From: Dyella_A sp051962475
GTDB lineage: Bacteria > Pseudomonadota > Gammaproteobacteria > Xanthomonadales > Rhodanobacteraceae
DNA: 64,000 bases
Reading direction: 5' to 3'
NCBI RefSeq assembly: GCF_051962475.1
Contig: NZ_JBQCCF010000056.1
Span: 1 to 64,000, forward strand
Position numbers and translations under genes: made by a program. Position 1 is the first letter of the stretch; the number at the start of each line of letters is the position of its first letter. The notes under the pieces are model-generated. The model saw nothing but the letters and a program-made list of their open reading frames with translations, searched no databases and was not told the DNA's origin. Of the stretch, positions 46,349-54,879 are shown piece after piece.

Positions 46349-47293
46349 ATGGGCAACGAACACGGCATCCACACCATCGACACCAGCTTCGTACGGCAGC
46401 AGTTCGACGCCGCCTACCTCGTGGTGGACGGCGATCGCGCGGCTTTTATCGACTGCGGCACGAACTACGCCGTGCCACGGATGATGGCCGCGCTTGACGC
46501 GGCCGGGCTCACCCCGCAACACGTGGACTGGCTGATCCTGACCCACGTGCACCTGGATCACGCCGGTGGCGCCGGCGAGCTGATCGCGCAACTGCCGAAC
46601 GCGAAACTGGTGGTACACCCGCGCGGCGCACGTCACATGATCGATCCCTCGCAGCTGTGGGCCGGCGCCAGCGCGGTGTATGGCGAAGCGGTGATGGACG
46701 AGACCTATGGACGGCTGCGGCCGGTGCCTGCCGAACGCGTGGTGGAAGCGCCCGATGGTCACATCGTGCACCTTGGCAACCGACCACTCCTGTGCATCGA
46801 GACGCCTGGTCACGCGAAGCACCACATCGCCATCTACGACGAAAAAGCCAACGTGTGCTTCACCGGCGATACGTTCGGGCTCTCCTATCGCGAGCTGGAT
46901 ACCGACAAGGGCGCGTTCATCATCCCCACCACCTCACCGGTGCAGTTCGACCCGGAGGCGCTGCACGACTCGATCGATCGGCTGCTCGCGATGAAGCCCG
47001 AAGCGATGTACCTCACCCACTACGGTCGGGTGGAACAGGTGGAGCGCCTCGCTGCGGAACTGCATCTGCAGATCGATGCGATGCTGGAGCTCGCGCGTGC
47101 CGCGGACGGCAAGCCGGACCGGCACGAGGTTCTCAAGGCATCGCTGGCCGACCTTTATGCCAGCCGCGCCGAGGCGCACGGTTGTTTGCAAGGACGCGAT
47201 GCCATGGAGGCCCTGGTGCTCGGTATGGACATCACGCTCAACGCGCAAGGTCTGGAGGTGTGGCTGGACAACGAACGGCGGCGTAGCGCCTGA
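46349..47293 (+). CDS. MBL-fold metallo-hydrolase
   Basis: The 314-residue protein has the binuclear zinc motif HVHLDH (in LILTHVHLDHAGG), later ligands in ETPGHAKHH and CFTGDTFG, and TPHYG-type sequence LTHYGRVEQ. The overall arrangement resembles glyoxalase-II-like or flavodiiron-type lactamase folds without extra domains. The substrate is not predictable. The start at 46349 is chosen for GCGGAGG five bases upstream; a GTG two codons earlier is embedded in that site. Confidence 0.88.
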   Translation: MGNEHGIHTIDTSFVRQQFDAAYLVVDGDRAAFIDCGTNYAVPRMMAALDAAGLTPQHVDWLILTHVHLDHAGGAGELIAQLPNAKLVVHPRGARHMIDPSQLWAGASAVYGEAVMDETYGRLRPVPAERVVEAPDGHIVHLGNRPLLCIETPGHAKHHIAIYDEKANVCFTGDTFGLSYRELDTDKGAFIIPTTSPVQFDPEALHDSIDRLLAMKPEAMYLTHYGRVEQVERLAAELHLQIDAMLELARAADGKPDRHEVLKASLADLYASRAEAHGCLQGRDAMEALVLGMDITLNAQGLEVWLDNERRRSA

Positions 47294-47300
47294 CGCGGAC

Positions 47301-47909
47301 TCAGCCGCAGGATGCGTCGATCAGCCGCTCGGCCACCGCCACCAGCGACCGTGCCGGTCCATCGCATCCGAACAATTGCCCCGACGCGTAGGTGCCCTCG
47401 AGCAGCAACTGCAGTCCATCTGCCAAAGTCTCCGGCGAAGCCGCGCCCATCGCCTCGGCCATGGCGGTCAGCCGCTTGCGCAGCTTGCGCTTGTGCGCCT
47501 GCGACACCTTGCATGCTGGATGGTCGGCGCCGGGGTACTCCACCACCGTGTTGGTGAGCCCGCACCCGCGATAGCCCGGCTTGGCCGCACGTTCGGCCAG
47601 TCCGCGAAAGTAATCGAGCACCTGCGCCTTTGGGTCGCCCGGATGTGCGGCAACCGACTGCTCGAACCGCACCCAGAATTCCGCGTCGTAGTCGCGCAGA
47701 TAGGTTGCCGCCAGGTCGTCCTTGGACGCGTAGCTGCGATACAGGCTGGGCTTGGTCACACCGGCGTCCTGCACGATCTGCTCCACGCCGATCGCGCGGA
47801 TGCCTTCGCGGTAGAACAGTTCGCGTGCGGTGCTGCGGATGCGCTCGGCAGCGCGTGGCTTGTCCGCTGGTTCGTCATGCACCGGATCGGAGCTGCGTTT
47901 CGTGGCCAT
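47301..47909 (-). CDS. TetR/AcrR-family regulator of the adjacent MFS gene
   Basis: The 202-residue protein has an N-terminal TetR helix-turn-helix (about 22-70, GIRAIGVEQIVQDAGVTKPS) and an all-helical ligand domain with several cysteines. It is divergent from an MFS transporter gene, and two matching palindromes lie between them, so it most likely represses that transporter and itself. The inducer is unknown. Confidence 0.9.
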   Translation of the reverse strand: MATKRSSDPVHDEPADKPRAAERIRSTARELFYREGIRAIGVEQIVQDAGVTKPSLYRSYASKDDLAATYLRDYDAEFWVRFEQSVAAHPGDPKAQVLDYFRGLAERAAKPGYRGCGLTNTVVEYPGADHPACKVSQAHKRKLRKRLTAMAEAMGAASPETLADGLQLLLEGTYASGQLFGCDGPARSLVAVAERLIDASCG

Positions 47910-47931
47910 GAGTGTTTCCGATTGACGATGT

Positions 47932-47943
47932 TACCGACCGGTA
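47932..47943. promoter_or_regulatory. TetR operator, regulator-proximal copy
   Basis: TACCGACCGGTA is a palindrome with one central mismatch, matching the perfect copy at 47966-47977. The two centres are 34 bases apart, about three helical turns, on the same face of the DNA. It lies about 20 bases before the TetR gene start. Confidence 0.65.
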
Positions 47944-47965
47944 CGTATGATCCGCGAACCACCTG

Positions 47966-47977
47966 TACCGATCGGTA
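47966..47977. promoter_or_regulatory. TetR operator, transporter-proximal copy
   Basis: TACCGATCGGTA is a perfect 12-bp palindrome that ends two bases before the transporter ATG at 47980. Binding here would block transcription of the MFS gene or its first steps. Confidence 0.7.
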
Positions 47978-47979
47978 AC

Positions 47980-49251
47980 ATGACTATATCCCGCACCCGG
48001 CCATTCGGCCAGAAATACGTATTCGTCGTCGCCGGCGTGATCTTTCTGGCGTTACTGGTCGCTGCCGGGGTGCGCTCCACGCCCGGCGTGCTGATCGTCC
48101 CACTGAACGAAGCCTTCGGCTGGAGTCGCGCAAGTATCTCGCTGGCCGCTGCGGTCGGCATTTTCTTCTACGGCATGATGGGGCCGTTCGCCGCAGCGCT
48201 GATGCAGGCGATCGGCATTCGTCGCACGTTGATCGGTGCGCTGGCATTGATGGCCGAGTCGATCGCTTCCAGCGGATGGATGACGCAGTCCTGGCAACTG
48301 CTGCTGAGCTGGGGCGTGTTCTCCGGCGTCGGCTCCGGCTGCGTGGCAATGGTGCTCGGCGCCACGGTGGTGAACCGCTGGTTCGTCCGGAGTCGTGGCC
48401 TGATGATGGGCCTGCTTACCGCCAGTACGGCGACCGGTACGTTGATCTTCCTGCCAATGCTTGCTGCGCTCGCCACGCACCACGGCTGGCGTCCGGTGGT
48501 GTGGACGGTGGCGGTAGCCTGCGCGGCGCTGGTTCCGCTGGTGGCCTGGCTGCTGCCGGAGCGTCCAGCGGACATCGGCTTGCTGCCTTACGGGGCCACG
48601 GCGGCAGCGGTCGCGCCGCCGCGACGGCCGCTGTTGGCGATCGCTTTCGGCGCGCTGATCCGGGCTTCGCGCACTCGCACGTTCTGGTTCCTGTTCGGCA
48701 CCTTCTTCATCTGCGGATTCACCACCAACGGACTGATCGGCACGCACTTCATCGCCTTCTGCGGCGACCATGGCATCCCGGAGGTACGTGCGGCGGGTGT
48801 TATGGCGATGATGGGGGCGTTCGACTTGGTCGGCACCACGCTGTCGGGCTGGCTGACCGACCGCTTCGATTCGCGCAAGCTGCTTTTCATGTACTACGGC
48901 CTGCGCGGGCTGTCGCTGATCTGGCTGCCCTACTCCGATTTCTCATTCGCCGCCCTGGGCGTGTTCGGCGTGTTCTACGGCCTGGACTGGATCGCCACGG
49001 TGCCGCCGACCATCCGCCTGGCCACCGAAGCCTTCGGCGAGCACGATGCACCGGTGGTGTTCGGCTGGGTCGCAGCGGGCCACCAGATTGGCGCTGCCAC
49101 GGCAGCGTTCCTCGCCGGCTGGTTGCGCACGGTGGATGGCAACTACGTGGCGCCGTTCGTCATCGCCGGGGTCGGCGGTGTGCTCGCTGCGGTAGCCGCC
49201 ATGATGATCCGTCGCGCGGCTCCGGCCGAAGCGCCGGCCCTGGCCGGATGA
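47980..49251 (+). CDS. MFS transporter under TetR control
   Basis: The 423-residue protein has twelve predicted membrane segments of the major facilitator superfamily (for example VFVVAGVIFLALLVAAGV and AAVGIFFYGMMGPFAAALM). The pattern resembles the monocarboxylate/oxalate-formate group more than drug:H+ antiporters. The start at 47980 is preferred because an ATG at 47947 would place an operator inside the gene; neither has a good ribosome-binding site. It converges with csaA, six bases apart. Confidence 0.87.
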   Translation: MTISRTRPFGQKYVFVVAGVIFLALLVAAGVRSTPGVLIVPLNEAFGWSRASISLAAAVGIFFYGMMGPFAAALMQAIGIRRTLIGALALMAESIASSGWMTQSWQLLLSWGVFSGVGSGCVAMVLGATVVNRWFVRSRGLMMGLLTASTATGTLIFLPMLAALATHHGWRPVVWTVAVACAALVPLVAWLLPERPADIGLLPYGATAAAVAPPRRPLLAIAFGALIRASRTRTFWFLFGTFFICGFTTNGLIGTHFIAFCGDHGIPEVRAAGVMAMMGAFDLVGTTLSGWLTDRFDSRKLLFMYYGLRGLSLIWLPYSDFSFAALGVFGVFYGLDWIATVPPTIRLATEAFGEHDAPVVFGWVAAGHQIGAATAAFLAGWLRTVDGNYVAPFVIAGVGGVLAAVAAMMIRRAAPAEAPALAG

Positions 49252-49257
49252 TCGCGC

Positions 49258-49608
49258 TCAACTGAGCCGCGCACCGTTGGGTACCGGGCGTTCGACCGTG
49301 GTGATCACCACACCCTGGTCGGTGTGGAAGCCGGTTAGAAGGAACTGCGAGCGGAACGGTCCGATCTGCTTCTCGGGGAAGTTGATCACCCCGACGATCT
49401 GCCGGCCGACCAGGTCTTCGGCGCGGTAAAGGGCGGCGATCTGCGCGCTGGTCTTGCGCTCGCCGTAGGGGCCGAAGTCCACCCACACTTTCCACGCCGG
49501 TCGGCGGGCTTCCGGAAACGGTTCGACGCGAACAACGGTACCGGCGACGATGAGGACCTTTTCGAAGTCGCTCCAGGCGATCTCGGTGCTGGGTGTGCTG
49601 TCGGACAT
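49258..49608 (-). CDS. csaA: CsaA-type tRNA-binding (OB-fold) protein
   Basis: The 116-residue protein is a stand-alone tRNA-binding OB domain of the CsaA type, found as a secretion-linked chaperone in Bacillus and widely in bacteria. It shows the family segments DFEKVLIVAGTVVRVEPFPEA and INFPEKQIGPFRSQFLLTGF. The ATG at 49608 gives the usual length. Confidence 0.9.
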   Translation of the reverse strand: MSDSTPSTEIAWSDFEKVLIVAGTVVRVEPFPEARRPAWKVWVDFGPYGERKTSAQIAALYRAEDLVGRQIVGVINFPEKQIGPFRSQFLLTGFHTDQGVVITTVERPVPNGARLS

Positions 49609-49675
49609 GCTCGGGCTGACGCGGCCAAAGAAGCGCACGTTAACCGGAATACGCGACGTCGCCCAGCGCCGGTGG

Positions 49676-50965
49676 TCACCCTTCCAGGCGTGTCTTCAGC
49701 CAGTCGTTGAACTCGTGCCACCAGTAGGTGGCCTGGGCCGCGACGAAGCCGCCGGGGCGATGCGTGCTGGGCAAGCCGTAGTCGGCGAACTGCTTCCAGC
49801 CTTCGTCGCCTTCGGCGATCGCCGCGGCAACCAGCTCGCCGGCGGCACAGGTCGGCGCGACGCCATGACCGCCGAAGGCCTGCGCCCACCAGAGGCCGTT
49901 GCCATCGCTGCCGATCTGCGGCATCTGGTGGCGCGCATAGCTCATCAGGCCAGACCAGGCGTAATCGATGCGCACGCCCTCGAGCTGGGGGAATACCCGC
50001 AAGAGGTCACTCGTCAGCAGGCGCTGCACCGCCTGCGGCGAACGGTTCAACACCGAAATGCGTCCACCCCACAACAGCCGGCGGTCGGGCAGCGGGCGGT
50101 AGTAGTCGAAGGCGAAGCGGCTGTCGTAGATCGCGGCACGGGTGTGCAGGCAATCGTCCAGCCGGTCACCCAGGGGCTCGGTAACCATCACGTAGGTGGC
50201 GATCGGCAAAATGGCGCGATCGATGGTCTTGTGCAGGCCCGACAGGTAGCCCCCACACGAGAGCACGACCTGGTCGGCCAGCACTTCGCCCTGCGCGGTG
50301 GCGATACGCCAGCGCAAACCGTCCCGGACCAGCCGCCGTACGCCGCTTTCCTCGTGGATCGTCACGCCCTGCGCCGCAGCCGCCTGCGCCAGGCCGATGG
50401 CGTAGTTGAGCGGGTGCAGGTGCAGCGCATCGCGCTCGTACAGCCCGTCGAAATAGCGCTCGCTACGCACGCGCTCGCGCAGTTCCTGTTGCGCCAGCCA
50501 CTCCCACTCCACGCCGTATTGCGCAGCGAGCAATTGCTGGCGCTGCCGCAGAACCCCGGGATCGCGAAACCAATTGGCCCAGATCACGCCCTCGTCCACT
50601 GCGTCGCATGAGATGGCGTAGCGCGCCACACGGTCGCGGATGCGGTGCACGGCGGACGTGGTAAGTGCAAAAAGCGTGCGGGCGCGCTCGGGCCCGAGTT
50701 GATCGAGCAAGGCGCGCTCGCCCAGCGAATAGCCGCCGAAAACAAAACCGCCATTGCGCCCGGAGGCACCGAAGCCGACCTGCTCGCGCTCCAGCAGCAC
50801 CACATCCTTGACGCCGCGCTCGGCCAGGCCCAGCGCCGTGTTGAGCCCGGCGTAGCCGCCACCAACGATGGCCACGCGTGCCTCGCGTCGTCCCTGCAGC
50901 GGGGCGAAGGCAGGATACGCGTGGGCGGTGGCGCGATAGTAGGAGGGTGCCGAGGACGGGTGCAT
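49676..50965 (-). CDS. FAD-dependent amine oxidase-like protein (PuuB/DadA-like)
   Basis: The protein of about 429 residues has an N-terminal dinucleotide-binding motif (VAIVGGGYAGLNTALGLAERG), the GFGASGRNGGFVFGGYS segment typical of gamma-glutamylputrescine oxidase and glycine oxidase relatives, and a C-terminal FGGHGVAPTCAAG cofactor loop. Substrates are likely a secondary amine such as a gamma-glutamylated polyamine, but no pathway genes are adjacent. The start is uncertain: 50965 or 50989. Confidence 0.88.
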   Translation of the reverse strand: MHPSSAPSYYRATAHAYPAFAPLQGRREARVAIVGGGYAGLNTALGLAERGVKDVVLLEREQVGFGASGRNGGFVFGGYSLGERALLDQLGPERARTLFALTTSAVHRIRDRVARYAISCDAVDEGVIWANWFRDPGVLRQRQQLLAAQYGVEWEWLAQQELRERVRSERYFDGLYERDALHLHPLNYAIGLAQAAAAQGVTIHEESGVRRLVRDGLRWRIATAQGEVLADQVVLSCGGYLSGLHKTIDRAILPIATYVMVTEPLGDRLDDCLHTRAAIYDSRFAFDYYRPLPDRRLLWGGRISVLNRSPQAVQRLLTSDLLRVFPQLEGVRIDYAWSGLMSYARHQMPQIGSDGNGLWWAQAFGGHGVAPTCAAGELVAAAIAEGDEGWKQFADYGLPSTHRPGGFVAAQATYWWHEFNDWLKTRLEG

Positions 50966-51049
50966 GGGGGACGCCGAGCCGGGGACCATGAAGCAGCGAG
51001 CATAGCGCCGCATGTGACGACGCGCGAACGCTGAAGGCATGCATGCGAG

Positions 51050-51074
51050 CGGGCCGGGAGAGCACCCCGGCCCG
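51050..51074 (-). terminator. Hairpin downstream of galU
   Basis: CGGGCCGGG and CCCGGCCCG form a 9-bp GC stem with a 7-base loop, nine bases after the galU stop. There is no T-tract on the minus strand, so it may be a stability hairpin and not a true terminator. Confidence 0.4.
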
Positions 51075-51082
51075 GACGAGCC

Positions 51083-51958
51083 TCATTGCGCGGCGACGAA
51101 CTCCCGCACGACGGCCGCCAGCTTCGGATCCTGCATGGCCATGTGCATGGTGGCGCGCACCAGACCGGCCTTGTTGCCACAGTCGAAGCGCGTGCCTTCG
51201 AAGCGGTACGCCAGCACCTTGCCCTGCTCCTTCAGCAGAGCCTCGATCGCGTCGGTGAGCTGGATTTCGCCACCAGCCCCGGGCGTGGTCTGCTCCAGCA
51301 GCTCAAAGATGCGGCCCGGCAACACGTAGCGGCCCACCACCGCCAGGTTCGACGGCGCGTCGGCGGGTTTGGGCTTTTCTACCATGTGCCGGATGGCGGC
51401 GCTGCGTTCGTCGACCGGCGTGGCGTCGACGATGCCGTACTTGTCGGTCTCGTCGTGCGGGACTTCTTCCACGGCGATGACGCCTGCACTCTGTGACAGC
51501 GCCAGATCGGCCATTTGACCCAGCGCGCCGCGGCGCGCGCCGTTCCAGATCAGATCGTCCGGCAGGATCACGCCGAATGGCTCGTCGCCAACGACCGGCT
51601 TGGCACAAAGTACGGCGTGGCCGAGCCCGAGTGCTTCGGGCTGCGTCACGAAAATCGCACGCACATGCTTGGGCAGCGTGCCCTGCACCATCGCCAGCAG
51701 CTCCGCCTTGCCCTTTTCCTGCAGCTTGGCTTCCAGCTCGTAGGCCTTGTCGAAGTAGTCGGCAATGGCGTGCTTGTAGCGGTTGGTGACGAAGATCAGA
51801 GTATCCGCGCCGGCGTCCACCGCCTCGTCGACCGCGTACTGGATCAACGGACGATCGAGCACAGGCAGCATCTCCTTGGCCACCACCTTGGTGGCGGGCA
51901 GGAAACGCGTGCCGAGACCGGCAACGGGAAACACGACCTTGCGCAGCGGTTTGCTCAC
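51083..51958 (-). CDS. galU: UTP-glucose-1-phosphate uridylyltransferase GalU
   Basis: GalU makes UDP-glucose for lipopolysaccharide, exopolysaccharide and other glycans. The 291-residue protein has the nucleotide-binding motif VFPVAGLGTRFLPATKVVAKE and the VDEAVDAGADTLIFVTNR segment. It starts with GTG at 51958, with the stop of the upstream wbpM-like gene immediately adjacent. It ends the long minus-strand series that begins with cmk. Confidence 0.96.
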   Translation of the reverse strand: MSKPLRKVVFPVAGLGTRFLPATKVVAKEMLPVLDRPLIQYAVDEAVDAGADTLIFVTNRYKHAIADYFDKAYELEAKLQEKGKAELLAMVQGTLPKHVRAIFVTQPEALGLGHAVLCAKPVVGDEPFGVILPDDLIWNGARRGALGQMADLALSQSAGVIAVEEVPHDETDKYGIVDATPVDERSAAIRHMVEKPKPADAPSNLAVVGRYVLPGRIFELLEQTTPGAGGEIQLTDAIEALLKEQGKVLAYRFEGTRFDCGNKAGLVRATMHMAMQDPKLAAVVREFVAAQ

Positions 51959-53854
51959 TTACTTCTCTCCTGTTTCCTGGCGACGAATCGACACCACATT
52001 GGCCGGCTGCGCCGTATCGCTCCAACGGAACGAGGGCAGCAGACTCGACACACAGCGGCGCAATTCTTCCTCATCGAATCGATCGACGGCCTCGGCCGCC
52101 TTGTTGATTACCGCCTGCAACAGCTCCCATGCCACCTCGCGGTGTTGTGCGAGGAAGATCTTGGCGTGCGCGGTTTCACTGTAGTTTTCCAGCGCGTGGA
52201 ACAACTCCTCGAACAGCTTCTCGCCCGAACGCAGGCCGGTATAGACGATAGGGATCTCGGTGCCGGGCTTCTTACCCGCCAGCCGGATCATCTGCTCGGC
52301 GAGGTCGCGGATCTTTACCGGCTCGCCCATGTCCAGCGCGAAGATCTCGCCGCCCTTGCCCAGGCTGGACGCCTGCAGGATCAGCTGGCAGGCCTCGGGG
52401 ATGGTCATGAAATACCGCGACATCTCCGGATGGGTGACGGTCACCGGACCACCGTCACGGATCTGCTGGCGGAACAACGGCACCACCGAGCCGGCCGAAT
52501 CGAGCACGTTGCCGAAACGTACGGTGATGAAGCGCGTTTGCGAGCGCGCGCTGAGGTTCTGGCACCAGATCTCGGCGATGCGCTTGCAGGCGCCCATCAC
52601 GCTGGTGGGGTTGACCGCCTTGTCGGTAGAAATCAGGACGAAGCACTCCACAGCGTGTTCGTGCGCCATCTCGGCTACGTTGCGCGTGGCCAATACGTTG
52701 TTGCGAAAGCCCGTGCGCAGCTGGTTCTGCAACAGTGGCACGTGCTTGTAGGCCGCCGCGTGAAAGACCACCTGGGGACGATGCTCGGCAAACGCGTGAC
52801 TCATCGCCACGCGGTCGCTGCAGTCAGCCAACACGCCGTTGAGGATTAGCTCCGGGTAGTCGGCAGCGAGCTCCTTAGTGATGCGGTATAAGTTGTACTC
52901 GCTGTTCTCCACCACGGTGAGCGCCTGCGCGCCGAGCCGCGCGATCTGCCGGCACAGCTCCGAGCCGATCGAGCCACCGCCACCGGTGACCAGTACCCGC
53001 CGCCCAGTGAGGTTCTCGCGGATGGCGGTCCAGTCCAGCTCCACCGCATCGCGCCCGAGTAGATCCTCGATCGCCACTTCCTTGATTTCGTTGAAGTGCG
53101 CGCGTCCGGCGACGACATCTTCCAGGCGCGGCACGGTGCGGTACGGCAAGCCGGTGCCGTCGCACAGTTCGACCACCTGGCGCATCTGCGCCGTGGATGC
53201 GCCCGGCAGCGCGATCAGCAGCATTTCCACTGCCGTCTCGCGCGCCACATCCGGCAATTGATCCAGCGTGCCAAGCACGGGATAACCTGCGATCTTGGCG
53301 CCGCGCAAGTTGCCCTGGTCATCGACAAAGCCCACCACCGAGTAGCGACTGTCGCGGCGCAGGTCGCGCAACAGCGCCTCGCCGGCCCGGTCGGCGCCTA
53401 CGATCAGCACCCGCTTGACCGCCTTGGACTCGAACAAGTCCAGCCGGCTGTCCTTCCAGAACCGGTAGACCAGGCGCGGAGCGCCGAGAAGGGTTGCCAG
53501 AACGACCGGATAGAGCAAGAGGACCGAGCGAGGCACACCGGCCAGCCGGTCATAAAGAAACAGGACCAACCCAATGGCCAGCCCGCCGAGCACCGCCGCG
53601 CGCAGGATATTCCACAGATCAGGGAGACTCGCGAAGCGCCAGACGCCCTTGTAGAGACCGGTCCAGCTGAACAACAGGCTCTGGACGGCCAGAACCAAGG
53701 GAAATTCGAGCGGCGCAAACGCCACGGCGACGTCCGGCATCAACGCGTAGCGCAGCGCTTTGGCCGCCCACCAGGCCAAACCAGCCACAAAAAGATCGTG
53801 CAGGGCTACAGCTGCACGGGGATGGATCGCGGCAATGGTCTTGCGCACTGACAT
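51959..53854 (-). CDS. Membrane-bound UDP-sugar 4,6-dehydratase/epimerase (WbpM/CapD family)
   Basis: The 631-residue protein has four N-terminal membrane segments, a CoA-binding-like domain (about 130-260), and a C-terminal SDR domain (from about 280) with the NAD loop VTGGGGSIGSELCRQI. The usual YxxxK catalytic pair is MGACK (STDKAVNPTSVMGACKR), the SMK form known for large WbpM-type enzymes. These dehydrate UDP-GlcNAc for O-antigen or similar glycans. The galU gene follows and a WbpL-like gene precedes it. Confidence 0.92.
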   Translation of the reverse strand: MSVRKTIAAIHPRAAVALHDLFVAGLAWWAAKALRYALMPDVAVAFAPLEFPLVLAVQSLLFSWTGLYKGVWRFASLPDLWNILRAAVLGGLAIGLVLFLYDRLAGVPRSVLLLYPVVLATLLGAPRLVYRFWKDSRLDLFESKAVKRVLIVGADRAGEALLRDLRRDSRYSVVGFVDDQGNLRGAKIAGYPVLGTLDQLPDVARETAVEMLLIALPGASTAQMRQVVELCDGTGLPYRTVPRLEDVVAGRAHFNEIKEVAIEDLLGRDAVELDWTAIRENLTGRRVLVTGGGGSIGSELCRQIARLGAQALTVVENSEYNLYRITKELAADYPELILNGVLADCSDRVAMSHAFAEHRPQVVFHAAAYKHVPLLQNQLRTGFRNNVLATRNVAEMAHEHAVECFVLISTDKAVNPTSVMGACKRIAEIWCQNLSARSQTRFITVRFGNVLDSAGSVVPLFRQQIRDGGPVTVTHPEMSRYFMTIPEACQLILQASSLGKGGEIFALDMGEPVKIRDLAEQMIRLAGKKPGTEIPIVYTGLRSGEKLFEELFHALENYSETAHAKIFLAQHREVAWELLQAVINKAAEAVDRFDEEELRRCVSSLLPSFRWSDTAQPANVVSIRRQETGEK

Positions 53855-53861
53855 GTGATTC

Positions 53862-54878
53862 CTAAACCGGCCCGCGGCGCAGACAGCGCCGCTTCAACCT
53901 TGTCCATACCACGGCGGCCAATGCATAGGCTGCAATGCAGGGCCACCATCCCTTGTTTCCCTCGTGCCAGGAAAGCACCGCGAGCGGCGCGCACACGACG
54001 AGGTTCCACACCAGGTAACCCGTACCCACCTGCCGGTGCGTCGCCCCTTTGCGCACCAGCCACTGGTAAAGATGTTCGCGGTGCGCACTGTACCAGCGGC
54101 GACCGCGCCAGATCCTGACTGACAGCGTCAATCCCGCGTCAGTGAGAAACGCGGCGCACAACACGGCCAGCGGCCAGATCAGCGCCGCATGCTGCGACCA
54201 CAGCAAGGCGCCCAGGGCAAACACCAGGAAACCGAGCGACCCGCTGCCCACGTCACCCATGAAGATGCGGGCCGGTGGCCGGTTGAAGATCCAGAAGCCC
54301 AGGCAGGCGAAGGTCACGACCAGCGCCGCGATGGCCAGCGACCACGCCGCCCGGTCTGCCGCGAGCACGGCCACCCCGGCGAACACGAGCATGGCCTGCT
54401 GGGCGAGCAGGCCGTCGATACCGTCCATGAAGTTGTGCACGTTGATGCTGCCAACGCCGGCGACGAGCAGCAACGGCAGCCACCAGGCCGGCGTTCCGGC
54501 TGCGACCAGCGCCGTCCCGAGCGCCAGTACCGCGAGCGACTGAACCGCCAGGCGAGGAATGACTGGCAGCGGTCGATGGTCGTCCCACCACCCAGTAGCC
54601 GCCACCAGCGCCAACCCGACCCAGAGCGCCACCGTCTCGGCGATCGGCAGCGGCGCCGGCAGCGCTGACAGGCACACCGGCAGTACCACCAGCGCCGCCA
54701 CGACGATGCCGATCCCGCCACCGCGCGGCGTCGGCGTGCTGTGCGAGCGGCGCTGACCGGGCTGATCCAGCATGCCGCGCCGACGCGCGTAGCCAATGGC
54801 TGCCCGCACGAGCAATGCCGACAGCAGGAACGACAACAAGGGAATCAGCAAGGCCAGCCCTGGCAAATTCGACACCAT
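53862..54878 (-). CDS. Polyprenyl-phosphate sugar-phosphate transferase (WbpL/WecA-like)
   Basis: The 338-residue integral membrane protein of the MraY superfamily attaches a first sugar phosphate to undecaprenyl phosphate. It shows GWWDDHRPLPVIPRLAVQ, NVHNFMDGIDGLLAQQA (catalytic DG), IFMGDVGSGSLGFLV and the cytoplasmic HREHLYQ loop that helps choose the sugar. It stands next to the WbpM-like gene as in Pseudomonas O-antigen clusters. The ATG at 54878 is one base from the lapB stop. Confidence 0.92.
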   Translation of the reverse strand: MVSNLPGLALLIPLLSFLLSALLVRAAIGYARRRGMLDQPGQRRSHSTPTPRGGGIGIVVAALVVLPVCLSALPAPLPIAETVALWVGLALVAATGWWDDHRPLPVIPRLAVQSLAVLALGTALVAAGTPAWWLPLLLVAGVGSINVHNFMDGIDGLLAQQAMLVFAGVAVLAADRAAWSLAIAALVVTFACLGFWIFNRPPARIFMGDVGSGSLGFLVFALGALLWSQHAALIWPLAVLCAAFLTDAGLTLSVRIWRGRRWYSAHREHLYQWLVRKGATHRQVGTGYLVWNLVVCAPLAVLSWHEGNKGWWPCIAAYALAAVVWTRLKRRCLRRGPV

Positions 54879-54879
54879 G

